Source: Hygrocybe punicea
Lineage: Eukaryota > Basidiomycota > Agaricomycetes > Agaricales > Hygrophoraceae
NCBI GenBank assembly: GCA_963556145.1
Contig: OY744473.1
Span: 4,650,001 to 4,714,000 of the forward strand
DNA length: 64,000 nucleotides
Reading direction: 5' to 3'
The notes below the pieces were generated by a model. The model did not search any database. It saw only the letters and a list, made by a program, of their open reading frames with translations, and was not told the origin of the DNA. The translations under genes were made by a program, and so were the position numbers. This document shows positions 53,054-63,472 of this stretch, one piece after another. The first letter of the stretch is position 1. Each line of letters begins with the position of its first letter.

Positions 53054-54959
53054 TAGTCAAGGAAGTTAAGTGGGGGGTGTTGCTTGCTTGGTCGCTGTTC
53101 TGTGTGGGGGTATGGGGTAGTGGGTCAACGGGGGCTATGAGTGGTTCGTCCGCCCATGCGCGAAGAGATGGGGTGGGGGTGGTGCGACGCGGTGGTTGTT
53201 GTTTCTCGAAGTTGATGGTGGTTTGTTGGGTGTTTCTAATTTGGTGTCTGGATGAGGAAGGTTGGTTATGGGAGGGAAGAAGGAGCGGTGGTTGATCAAA
53301 TATGGAGGGGAATGGGGAGTAGTGTTGTGCATCCGGGGAGAGGGGGGGGAGAGGGTAAGGGGAGCGCTGTCTATATGGTAAGGCTGAGTGGTGATTCGTT
53401 GGGGGGCAGTTATTGGCTTGTACGGGGGTGGTGATGACGGAGGAGAAGTTGGGGGCTTTAGGATGATTGTCGGAATGTGGGTATGGGGTTTGGGTCCATG
53501 GCTCGGCTGTGGGGAAGTAAGGGAGGAGGTTGTCTGGATTACGACCATCCGTGTCTCTGCATTTCTGTTGGAATGTAGGGCAGCTGCAATCCCAGCTGGC
53601 ATGGCCGCGTTGTCTGCATGGAGTGCAGAAGGGGCGTGAGGGATTGTCGCAGGTCGATGTCCTATAATGATCTCCGCATGTGCCACAAGTGTCGATGTCC
53701 ACTGGGCAGCATGCTGCGGTATGGTTCCATTGGTGGCATTGGAGGCATCGCATGGGTTCTCTTTTACATTTGCTGGCGTTTATCCTTTTGTGGCAGACGT
53801 AGAATCCGTTCGCTAGGATTTTATCAGCCGTTTCGGGGGTGTCAAGGGCAAATATGGCGTGACCGCAGGTTTGGTTGGGGGCGCAACGGTCTTTCGGCTT
53901 TACCCAGTTTGCTCTTTTTATGGAGTTTTCGGGTAAGTTGTTTGACTCCTCGATTTCCCTGAGGTGTTCAGGTGATTCCGGGTCGAAGGTTAATGGTATG
54001 AAGTAGGCTAAAATGGCATAGGTGCGATGTTTGATTGAGGCTCCATGTCCAAAGTTGGCGAGGAAGGTGCTGAGGTGCTGGTCATTGTGTAGCCATTGTG
54101 TGGCGTCGTTTGAGTTGGTTTCCAATAATATGCCTCCGTTACGTAGTCTAGTGACGCCTAGGAATTTGTAGGTGGGTGGGGGCATTGTGGTTTGAAACGC
54201 TGTGTTAGCTTTTTCCGTCAGCTTTGCCAGGCTAATGTCTAGTGCCTTCTTTGTTTCTGGCGTGCCTTCAACGTCGAGGAGAAATTGGCGGGCTTGAAGC
54301 TGTTCTTTAGCTGCTATGCGTGGGTCTTTTTGGGCAAGGGTGGTGTGTGTGTTTTGGGATAAGACTGCATCCTTGTACGAGGTGGTTGTGGTTTCGAGCG
54401 TGGACGAGGTTTTGGTGAGGTGTGTTACTGCTTGTTGAAGTTGGAATTTGGTGTTCGCGAATGTGGAGTCAATATGTTCCGCGATCTTTCCTGAGATGGA
54501 TTCCATGATAGGTTCCATTGCGCGCCCGAGAGAGTCATGGTAGTCTCCAGCCTGTCGTTTGAGCTCAGTAGTAACGGTGTCAACCAGATTGTCAGTTCTC
54601 ATGTTGAGTTCTATGGATTTTAGTAGGATAGCTACCAATCGGATAGCATTGACTATGGTGGGTGTGGAGGGGCAACTTTCCATGGTGGTGATTCGTATGA
54701 GTGTTTCCGATAGGGTTGAAATTTCGATATCTTGATCATGGGGAAGGAGAGAGTTGGCGGTGAGGAAACTGATGGCTTGTAATTTCGATTCCGGTTCGGT
54801 GTGCAGGGGCTCATCGCTGCTGAGGTTGTGTTCTTGAGCGGCGGCGGATCTTGAAGCTCTTGTTTCTGGAGGGGGGTGAGTTGCCGTTTGCGGAAGTTTA
54901 CCTCGTTTGTTTTTGGATGTGCCTTCACTAGTGGTTGCCCATTGTCGCAGGCTACTCAT
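53046..54959 (-). CDS. LINE ORF1 (gag-like, zinc knuckles)
   Basis: About 637 codons from MSSLRQWATTSEGTSKNKRG; an in-frame ATG at 55103 just inside the element could extend it. The central region is helical and Gln/Thr-rich. The C-terminal part has three Cys/His knuckles: CLQCHQWNHTAACC, CGTCGDHYRTSTC and CTPCRQRGHASWDC. A long Pro/Ser/His-rich tail overlaps the ORF2 start by 8 bp in another frame, as in jockey-type LINEs. The ORF1 product binds element RNA. No stop codons are seen. Confidence 0.8.
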   Translation of the reverse strand: MSSLRQWATTSEGTSKNKRGKLPQTATHPPPETRASRSAAAQEHNLSSDEPLHTEPESKLQAISFLTANSLLPHDQDIEISTLSETLIRITTMESCPSTPTIVNAIRLVAILLKSIELNMRTDNLVDTVTTELKRQAGDYHDSLGRAMEPIMESISGKIAEHIDSTFANTKFQLQQAVTHLTKTSSTLETTTTSYKDAVLSQNTHTTLAQKDPRIAAKEQLQARQFLLDVEGTPETKKALDISLAKLTEKANTAFQTTMPPPTYKFLGVTRLRNGGILLETNSNDATQWLHNDQHLSTFLANFGHGASIKHRTYAILAYFIPLTFDPESPEHLREIEESNNLPENSIKRANWVKPKDRCAPNQTCGHAIFALDTPETADKILANGFYVCHKRINASKCKREPMRCLQCHQWNHTAACCPVDIDTCGTCGDHYRTSTCDNPSRPFCTPCRQRGHASWDCSCPTFQQKCRDTDGRNPDNLLPYFPTAEPWTQTPYPHSDNHPKAPNFSSVITTPVQANNCPPTNHHSALPYRQRSPYPLPPLSPDAQHYSPFPSIFDQPPLLLPSHNQPSSSRHQIRNTQQTTINFEKQQPPRRTTPTPSLRAWADEPLIAPVDPLPHTPTQNSDQASNTPHLTSLTNA

Positions 54960-55105
54960 GCTTCTGTTTTCTGGTCTGATCTGAACTAAGATGATGTAGG
55001 TTGTGCTACTGGTAGATGGTATAGTAGAGTGCCCGAACTTGCACGGAGAGCTCTTTTTTGGGGTCCCTGCTGGGGTACCACATGGTGTGAGTTCAAGGAC
55101 CATCC

Positions 55106-55300
55106 CATTGGATGGCTGGATGCAGCATCTGCTGCTGCTGCTGTTGCCGCCGTTGCTGCTGCTGCTGGCCGTTGCCATTGCCGTTGCTGTTGCCGCCGCT
55201 GGTGCATCAGGGAAATTACAAGCCCCTTTTTTGCACCTTTTGCACCTTTTACAAGGTGCAAAAGGTGCAAAAGGTCCCAAGAGGTCCACCTTTTCCAAGA
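55106..55300. repeat. CTG microsatellite, E4 continuation after the LINE
   Basis: Starts with the LINE target duplication, then CTGCTGCTGTTGCCGCC runs, and a GGGAAATTACAAGCCCC segment that recurs inverted near 59610-59640. Confidence 0.8.
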
Positions 55301-55306
55301 GGTAGC

Positions 55307-55502
55307 ACCTTTTCCAAGAAAGTGACCTGGCTTAGAAAAGGTCAAACTCTTGGAAAAAGAGGTCAAAGGAGAAAAAAAAGGAAGGGAAAAGGAAAAGAAA
55401 AGAAGAGCTTTTGATTCTTTTCCCTTCCTTTTTTTCCTCCTTTTGACCTCTTTTTCCAAGAGTTTGACCTTTTCTAAGCCAGGTCACTTTCTTGGAAAAG
55501 GT
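55307..55502. repeat. Inverted repeat, ~85-bp arms (CCTTTTCCAAGAAAG...)
   Basis: Arms 55307-55391 and 55417-55502 are inverted copies with at most one indel, separated by about 25 bp. Purine/pyrimidine strand asymmetry is strong (GAAAAAAAAGGAAGGG against its complement). Confidence 0.85.
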
Positions 55503-55951
55503 GCTTGGGACCTTTTGCTCCTTGTAAAAGGCAGCCTTTTTCGTGCAACAAATTGTCAAGATTCAAAGAACAATATCAATTATTAATAATTAATTGATTA
55601 AAAATATATTTAATTGATTATATAGTAACTTTACTACAACTGTATTTACTAACAACTCATGACATATCAAGTAACTCAGTATTAACGAAATTGAAGTGAA
55701 TGATATGCCCTGCTCAAGTAAATGCATGCATGACTTATATATGTTTTGAGGTCGCGCACGGACCATTTGGCGAAGTTTGGCAAAATGGAGCGCCAAACAT
55801 CATCACGTTTGCCATTTTTGGTAAGTTTGACTTAGCATTTTCGTGACTGAGGGTACTGACCTTTATAGGATGACGCCAATGCAAATGATGATGATGGCAA
55901 GCAAGACCAAGAGTGGTGCGGCCCCGGTACGTGCGGTACTCTTACACCCGT
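55503..55951. other. AT-rich spacer, no gene recognised
   Basis: AT-rich DNA including TTAATTGATTAAAAATATATT. No frame or repeat assigned. Confidence 0.4.
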
Positions 55952-57840
55952 TGTCATGATCCAAACAGGATTCGGATCAAAACATAGTAATATGCTGTCA
56001 CTAGTCACCATCCCTACAGCACACATCACATTACAAGGACCATTCATACTGGAATGCCCCCATCTGCATATGGAGTAGAAAGGAATACCCTTATCTGCAT
56101 ATAGGACACACAGGAAATCCTTATCTGCACATAGGACATACATGAAACCCTTATCTATACAAGGGACATGCAAGGAAACCCTTATCTACAGAAGGGACAT
56201 GCAAGAAAACCCTTATCTATGCAGAAGAAATGAAGGAATACCCTTATCTTAACTGATAAGGCCCCCAAAACATCTTATCAGAGGCCAAAGAAGCACAAGA
56301 AGCACAGCCACATCCTTATCTCCAATCATAGAGATAACACATGCCACCCATCATTCCCTGATCAAGAAGCACATCACATTTCATATCAATTGATCAAATA
56401 CAGCCCAGCCCAGATCTTATCTTTTTCTTAACTGATAAGGATACACACATGGCATGGCATCAATTGATCAAGAAGCACAGCCTCAGGAAGATGATTCTAG
56501 AAGCATAGCCTGGCACAGCCCTTGCCTTTGATTCACACACCCAAGATTGGACCAGCAACATGACTCACTCCCATCAAATGTGACTCATTGGTCTATCCAT
56601 GACAAATTATGACCCTTATGACATACTCATGACCCCCCATGACTCATTATGACCACCCATGACTAATTATGACTATTTCTGACTCATTATGCCCCCTCCT
56701 TTGATTATAATTCCTATGTGACTCATTAATTGACTCTGTATGAGTCACAAACCCATGCCTTCCTTTCTTATGACTCCTTATGAGTCATAACCCCCCCATG
56801 CCTTTCATCATTATGACTCCTTATGAGTCATAAACCTATGCCTCTCCCCTATATGACTCCCTATGAGTCATATCCTATGCTCTCCATTTCATATACCATT
56901 CTATGACTCAGTATGACTCCTGCTGTAGAATAGGTATATATAGAGCCCAGTTTCTGCTGGAGATGGCTCAGTCACCTAATCTGACAGGCCCAGTCACAGG
57001 ACAGTCCCTCTCCCAGATTCTGATTCACCCCATCTGTATTTGTTTGTATTACCTACTTTGGTAGTAGCTATTACTTCAAATACCAATTGCAGTTCAAGTC
57101 ATCATTCATTTGTTTAAGGATATCAATCTCAGATTTATTGATACTCCCTTATTACTTGTTTGATATATATTCTTTGTGTTCTGTCACGTAGTACAGTCAC
57201 ATTCATCTTCTTTCAAGTTCTATTGATCATCACCAAAGATATCCCAGTACTTTATTCTGCACTAGTAGCCAATGTGCGTTTGAAGCTTCGGAATAAAGTC
57301 CGATATCTTGATCATCAATCCTACTTGCCTATTGTTCAGTTCATTCATTCAGTACATAGTATTTAGTCACACCTCCTTTTTGTTTGACATCTACTGTTAC
57401 ACTCGCCCATCGCCCATCGTCTATCGCCCATCGTCCATTATCTATTGCTCATCTCTATTGTACCTCTGCTCATTGTATACTTGCTACTTGTATACTTGAC
57501 TGTTGTACACTCGTTCATCTTACACTGCTCATACTTGCTTGAGTTATTATCCGCTTATACTCTTGCATACCTCTTGTCACTTAAAGTCTTTACCTTCAGT
57601 AGGGAAGACCTCACTGTTCACTCATCCTCTATAAGTCATACATCTGACTTATATTATTGTCAAGTATTTGTTGTATCCCTCAAAGCTAACCTTTGATAGG
57701 ATTCACACCACAACCCAACCACCCAACAGGAATACCCCAGAGTTATTAAAGAGCTAAATCCTTGATCCCAAAGGACAACAAGGTAATTTCCCGATCAACG
57801 ACGCACTCCGGAAACCCTTGGTGTGGATTTGTTCAAACAC
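55952..57840. mobile_element. LTR-like sequence related to 41569-42890
   Basis: Begins TGTCATGATCC like the E3 insertion, has GGTATATATAGAGCCC (about 56932) as TATA element, and shares the 33-bp block at 57261-57293. It also contains tandem runs of CTTATCTGCATA (56080-56250) and ATGACTCATTATGACC (56590-56900). No coding region. Boundaries are approximate. Confidence 0.45.
56580..56930. repeat. Degenerate ATGACTC repeat within LTR-like sequence
   Basis: Dozens of copies of TGACTCA or TGAGTCA (AP-1/Gcn4-like) in a 350-bp stretch upstream of the TATA element. Confidence 0.7.
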
Positions 57841-57849
57841 TTCCCACGC

Positions 57850-58600
57850 AAAACACCGTGTACTTTTTTATTTTATTTTATTTTATTTTATTTGACACTA
57901 ACAAGCAAATTGCAGGTCTACGGCCACCACCACCACCACCACGACAATGAACAACAACAACAACAATGACAACAACAATTGCTACCACGACGGCCACAAC
58001 CACGACGGCAACAATCAACGCCACGTCGGACCCGCCAACAAGTTAACAAGCCCCATGGCAAACCAAGACGCACGCACATGCAAACGAATGGAGTGGGCGA
58101 ATCAACGAGATGGAATGAGCAGCAGGGGGTGGTGCATCCACCCCCGCTGCTTCATGGTATGTTTTCCATTAATTTTTTCCATTGATTTTATTCTTCTCAC
58201 TGAAGAACACGGCACCGCGCCACCACCACCATTACCACCACCAGAACACACACGTTCAACGCATGTGTTTCGCCAGGACAGGCCACGGCACCACAAACCC
58301 ACCTCGCGTTGAGGTGTGCCGGCACCGCGGACGCAACTGAGGCGAAATGCACGCGTCGTACGTGCGCGTTTCGCCACCTCGCAAAGACGCTGGCCACATC
58401 AACTGACATGCGCCGGTCTCTCGCCAGGTCAGATGGATTGACTACAGGGCACCTCGCGAAGACACCGGCCACGTCAACTGACGTGCGTGGGTCTCTCGCA
58501 AGGTCAGATGCAGTAAACGCAGGGCAGGGCAGGGCACCCCAATCCCACCTCGCGAAGATGCCGGCCACGTCAATTGACGTGCGTGGCTCTCTCACGAGGT
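57850..58600. mobile_element. hAT-like element interior (E5), termini not found
   Basis: Collinear with E3: ATTTTATTTT leader, CCACCACCACGG microsatellite, GGGTGGTGCATCCACC, an intron-like GTATGTTTTCC...CTGAAG segment (about 58156-58204) followed by AACACGGCACCG, then three copies of the CAATTG-type palindrome block (58396, 58471, 58567) bounded by CCTCGCGAAG and CTCTCGCAAGGTC. Confidence 0.6.
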
Positions 58601-59640
58601 GGAAGTTGTCCGGTTCAATGCAGACGCATTGAGATACCCAGACGCCGAAGAGGCCCACATATGGCTGAAGGCCGGTGGAGTAGTGGGACCTGCCAGTCAC
58701 GTGACCAGGCTCCCACGGTTGACCTAGTTAGTAGCCTTCCCGATGTAGTAGTCAGTCCAATCCTATCCTATCCAGTCGACTTCCACCTCGAGTCCTGCGT
58801 GAGCCCCCGGAGAGGTACCTCGGTACCTCTCCACCGGTGCAAGGCCCCAGCACCCAAATTCCACCTTGCAGACAGGCTGGCCACACAGGGTGCACAGTAC
58901 CATACTGAAGTATGTTGAATTTATTGGGAGGGTATACTACATATTGTTATCATATTGTTGCACCAGTATTCAACAATCATGACACATTACTAGTGTTGAT
59001 TGACAATTTTACAGTACTTCTTCAATAACAGGACATTTACTGAAATTATTGAAGATTCAAATTTATACTGTACACAATTTATTTTGAAACTGAAAGTATT
59101 CATTCAGAAGTATTTAAATAACCTGTAAAAAAAGGCTAACAAACCACAAAAGATATAGAAAAGCTTTCAAGAGATTCTTCTTTTCCAAAGACAAAACAAC
59201 TTTTTCAAGAAATGGACCCAGCTTAAAAAAGCTCTTTGTCTTGGGACAAGAGGTATCCTTTTTCAAAGTAATTCACTTTTGAAAAAGATGGGAAAAGTAG
59301 AAAAAAAGAAGAAAAAGCATCAAAGGTCAAAAGTGATCCAAGGTCATAAGGTCAAAAGTGGTAAGACAAGTAAAGTGATTAATTGTAAAGGACCAACAAG
59401 TAAGCAAAGTGCTAAAGGAGTCAAAGTAATCCAAGTTTGAAAAGGTGGGAAAAAGTCAAAAAGGGTGAAAAGGTGTGCAAGGGATATTATGTAGTAAATA
59501 TTTCCAAGTGACTCAAAGTGCCATAAGGTAGCAGAAGTTGTTAAAAAAGATGAAAAAAACCTCAGAAAAAGTTCAAGAGGTTTCAAAAAAGGTCAAGAGC
59601 CTCCAAGGTGCAAAAAAAGGGCTTGTAATTTTCCTGATGA
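58601..59640. other. No gene recognised; AG-rich to AT-rich sequence
   Basis: 58601-58680 contains a short frame (PDAEEAHIWLKAGGVVGP) of unclear origin. 59100-59640 is AG-rich (AAAAAGGTCAAAAGTG) and related to the inverted repeat at 55307-55502. Confidence 0.4.
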
Positions 59641-59840
59641 CTGGTGGTGGTGGTGGTGATGTTGCAGCTGTCCCATGGGTTGTGTTGCTGCCACGGCTGC
59701 TGCTGCTGCTGCTGCCAGCACTGCTGCTGGCCATTCTGGTCATTGTTGTTGCCATTGCCATTGCCATTGTCTTTGTTGACGTTGCTGTTGCTGTTGCCAC
59801 CGCTGGTGGTGGTGGTGGTGGTGGTGGTGTTGCGGCTGTC
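59641..59840. repeat. GGT/CTG microsatellite
   Basis: GGTGGTGGTGGTGATGTT, then CTGCTGCTGCTGCCAG, then GGTGGTGGTGGTGGTGTT. It parallels the E4/E5 low-complexity cores. Open frames are repeat artefacts. Confidence 0.85.
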
Positions 59841-59929
59841 CTGCGTCCGTTGGGGTTCAGTAGACCCAGTCATTTTGGTTAACCCAATCACAGATATAGT
59901 TGCAAAAGGTAGGTACACATAGCCCAGTT

Positions 59930-60700
59930 GCTTGCTGGGGGGGTAGGTTAACCCAAAAGACAGCTCTTGCTGGGGAAATGTGGGGTGGTAGGTTGACCCA
60001 GGTACAGCTCTTGCTGGTCAAGGGTGGCTGGGTGGGTCAACCCAGTGTCAGCTCTGCCATGGGGTAGGTTAACCCAGGACAGCTATTGTGGATTGGTTGG
60101 GTTGACCCAGGTCCAGTTGTTCAAGCAATGTGGGTTGACCTGGCTGCAGCTATTGCTGCAGCACTGGGTTGACCATGGACCAGCTTATGCTGCAGGCTTG
60201 GGTTGACCTGGGTCCAGCTGTTGCTGCAGCACTGGGTTGACCCGGGCCCAGCACTTCCTGCAGGGTAGGGTGGCTGGGGTCCAGGTATTGCTGCAGCACA
60301 GGGTTGACCAGGGTTCAGCTATTGCTTCCACACTGGGTTGACCAGGTTCCAGCTATTGCTGCAGCACTGGGTTGACCCAGGTCTAGATATTGCTGCAGCA
60401 CCGGGTTGACCTGGATCGAGCACTTGCTGTGGGGCTTGGGTTGAATGGGGTCCAGCTATTGCCGCAGCACTTGTTTTACTCAGGTCCAGCACTTGCTCTA
60501 GGGTAGGTTGACTGGTGTCCAGCCTGTCCTGTAGCATTGCATTGATTGCAGACCCACTGATGTAGCAGGATTGGATACATGAGGGTATGGCTATTGCTCC
60601 AATATTGTGTTGACATGGCCCTGCTCTTACTGCAGAATTCAGTTGACCCTGGCCCAGCTCCCACTGCAGCAATGACTTGACCAGGGTCTAGCTTTTGCTG
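59930..60700. repeat. Minisatellite of ~36-bp units
   Basis: Around twenty imperfect copies of GGGTTGACCCAGGTCCAGC followed by TATTGCTGCAGCACT. Most regular at 60110-60480; units diverge toward both ends. Confidence 0.85.
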
Positions 60701-60868
60701 CAATGTGGGCCCATGTCAGTGCAACAGATTGCGCCACATCTCACTCTGCCTGCATGAATTTAATGTTGACAGCATTGACAGAGCTCACAGCAGCTCAACC
60801 CAATATTTATTCAGAAACTGCCATATATATAAAATAATCAAAATATTTCAATCTGTACTGAACATAAA
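60701..60868. other. Flank of the large inverted repeat
   Basis: AT-rich sequence. It may be part of the left arm, but the matching right arm lies beyond the window. Confidence 0.4.
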
Positions 60869-61177
60869 TGTACCATGTAATATAATTTGAATGCAATAAT
60901 TAAAAGCTCAGGGAATAGCAAAATTACACAATTATTATTTTGACAATGCACAATATCTTACTTTTACTCTCAGCTATCAGCCATTACAGGAGTTACTTAT
61001 CCCTAATGACAATCTATGGCAAAACCAGAAATTACCCCATTTGGAATATTGTGCTTTTCTATTTAATATTGCTCAATTCTCTATTGGAATATATATAACC
61101 TCACTATTACTTAAAATACACACATACATTTAATGATTATTAAAATACATAATTAAATAGTAAAGGGCAGGAGGCAG

Positions 61178-61392
61178 GTGGGTGGGTGTGGAGTGGGAGG
61201 AAGGTGGGAGTAGGAGTGGAGGAAGGTGGGAGTGTGAGAAGGGAGTGGGAGTGGGAGATGGGAGTGGGAGTGGGAGAAGGGAGTGGGAGTGGGAGAAGGG
61301 TAAGGAGGGAGGAGAGGAGGGAAGGGCAGGAGGGAGACGGAGATGGAGACGGAGAGGGAGAGGGAGGAAGAGTGGGAGTAGGGGTGCGATGT
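61178..61392. repeat. GGGAGTGGGAGTG polypurine tract (left arm)
   Basis: Mirror-like purine runs; the pyrimidine counterpart is at 63478-63700 in the right arm. Confidence 0.85.
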
Positions 61393-62034
61393 ACATACCT
61401 CTCTCGTTCCCGTCGTCCTCGTCCTTGTCGTCTGCATCTCCGCCATCCTCGTCCTCATCGTCTGCGTCTCTGCCATCCTCGTCCTCGTCATCTGTGTCTC
61501 CGCCGTTGTCATCCTCGTCGTCTGTGTCTCCGCCATCGTCATCTTCGTCTGCATCTCAGCCGTCCTCGTCCTCGTCGTCCCCATCCCTGTCGTTCCCATT
61601 CCCTGTCGTTCTCGTCATCATCGTCATTGTCATCATCGTCGTCATCATCCGTGGCTCCATACCTGTCGTCGTCCTCGTCGTCCCCTGGATGGTTGTTGTT
61701 GTCCTGGACGGTCGTCGTCATCCCCCTGATGGTCATCGTCATCCCTGTCGTCCTGTTGTCCCGTCGCTATCCTTCTCCGTCCCGTCGTCGTCCCCTGGCC
61801 AGCCGTCTCTGCCCTCGTCGTCTTTGTTGTTGTCGTCCCCTGCCATCCGTTGTTTCAGCCCTTGAGTTGGGCGTTGACGTGACGTGTGCGTGTTGCGGGG
61901 CATTCCTGGTGTGGCAGTGAGAAAGTTCTACATAAAAATAACAATATTAGTTAGCATATTAATAGATAGTAAGTTTTGAGACTTGTACTTACCTTCTACT
62001 TGATGTTGTTGCTGTTGCCATTCTCATGGACGCA
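61393..62034 (-). other. Possible low-complexity gene reading into the left arm
   Basis: On the minus strand, a short start-like exon (MATATTSSRR, about 62005-62034) is followed by a GTAAGTACAAG...ATGTAG intron. An exon of Asp/Glu/Arg/Thr repeats (TTCTCACTGCCACACC onward) then runs to a GTATGTACAT donor at about 61400. The Asp-rich region is simple repeat (GACGACGAGGACGAG), so a functional protein is uncertain. Confidence 0.3.
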
Positions 62035-62039
62035 TTGTG

Positions 62040-62700
62040 GAGTACACGATGATTTGAACCCACACCGGAGGTTGCCAATTGCCCAAACGGGTGTGAGTTG
62101 CCTTATATGTAACCAAGATCTTACCTTTCTCAGTGTAATTGCATGGAGCACAACAACTGTGTAACACATTTAAGACCATGTAGGGATACAATGAGCCTCT
62201 AACTACATCCTCCCCAAATTTTTTATTTTATTATGGCCTACATAGAGAGATATCCATGATTCATTAATACCTCCCTGCCAATTTCAGACCCTTAAGGTGC
62301 AACATTATCAATATTGCTCTGAAAAATATGAGAATAATCGTGAAACTACTATGTAAAGTATCTATTGTATTGATAATCAGTGCCTGGCACTTGGTGGTCC
62401 CAGACATCTGTTGTAGCCAAGAAATGACAAGTTCAAAGTAAAGCAGCTAGTTTGGATTTTGACTTCGGTTGAGGTGTGGCCCAGCCACAATGCACAATTC
62501 TGTGCATTTGCTGGCTGCAACATAGGTCCTGGTCCACCAACAATCAGGCACTTATTTGTACCACAATGAGTACTTATTCAAGTACTCCTTAGATTAATTC
62601 CAGACTTTCAAGACAAAGTTAGATCATTAAGGGGCAAATTCTGGCAGAGGAATGGAATAAATTGTGAATAGCTCTTTATGCAGGGCCAAATAAAATACGA
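62040..62700. other. Central loop of the inverted repeat, no gene recognised
   Basis: Unique-looking AT-rich DNA. It contains no frame over 65 codons with a recognisable motif. Confidence 0.4.
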
Positions 62701-62799
62701 AATTTGAGATGAGAGTAGGTATACTATATTTACATCTTTTGAGGGTCTCACTTGGGGTATACATGCCTTGTGGTGCATGCCAGAAGATTCAAAAACTTC

Positions 62800-63472
62800 A
62801 GCCACACTTCCATGTTTGGCAACTCGAACCTGTTTGGGAAGTCAGCAACTGCCGGTTGGAGTTTGACTCCTTCATTTTCAACAACACGAAACAGGTGCAG
62901 AAGAGTACCCGAGGTAGGTCTTTTTGTAATTTTTTTGTGAGTTGTGTGCTAATGATTATTAATGATTGCAGCTACACCCACAACAAACACAGGCGAACCT
63001 GAACCACAACCAACACCAGCCGAGAAAACAACGCCACGGCCACCCCAGCAAACAGAACGGATGCCGATGAAAATGACCATGGAAATGAGGCCGCGAGGCC
63101 AGGTACGAGGATGCGCCAACGACCGAGACAGATGGCCGAGACAGCCACAGCGGCAACAACGATGGTGAGGGCACATACAAGCCAGAGGACAGCAACAGGG
63201 ATGGAGACGTCCAGCGAGGAGACGACAGGATGACGGAGACGACGATGATGATCCAGCGGATGACGAGGACTGGGGGGGATGATGACGTCCACGAGGACGG
63301 TGGCGACGACGAGGGGAACAAGGGGAACGGGAACAACAGGGACTGGAACGCGGGGATGGGGATGATGGGGATGGGGACGGCAGAGACATAGATGAAGATG
63401 AAGACGACAGGTACAAGGATGGCAGAGACGTAGACGAAGACGACGAGGACGAGGGGAATGCAACAGGTATGT
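62800..63472 (+). other. Possible low-complexity gene reading into the right arm
   Basis: The plus-strand counterpart of the left-arm reading: an exon with NSNLFGKSATAGWSLTPSF, a GTAGGTCTTTT...GATTGCAG intron (about 62912-62970), then a Thr/Pro/Arg- and Asp-rich exon ending at a GTATGTACAT donor (63466-63475). Its mirror arrangement with the left copy suggests an inverted duplication of one unit. Confidence 0.3.

Larger units (their letters stand above)
48485..55105 (-). mobile_element. Full-length-like non-LTR retrotransposon (LINE, Tad/jockey type)
   Basis: 6.6 kb on the minus strand, ending in a poly(A) tail (poly-T at 48487-48504) and flanked by a 12-bp duplication CATTGGATGGCT (48473-48484 and 55106-55117). 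ORF1 has zinc knuckles; ORF2 has endonuclease, RT, RNase H and a C-terminal Cys/His motif. Both frames contain defects. The duplication joins E4 into continuous CTG-rich sequence, confirming insertion by target-primed reverse transcription. Confidence 0.9.

Noticed and set aside
61400..61900. Long Ser/Val or Asp-rich open frames on both strands
   Set aside because: They follow from GAC/GTC trinucleotide runs. Only the splice-like boundaries, not the frames themselves, hint at a gene.
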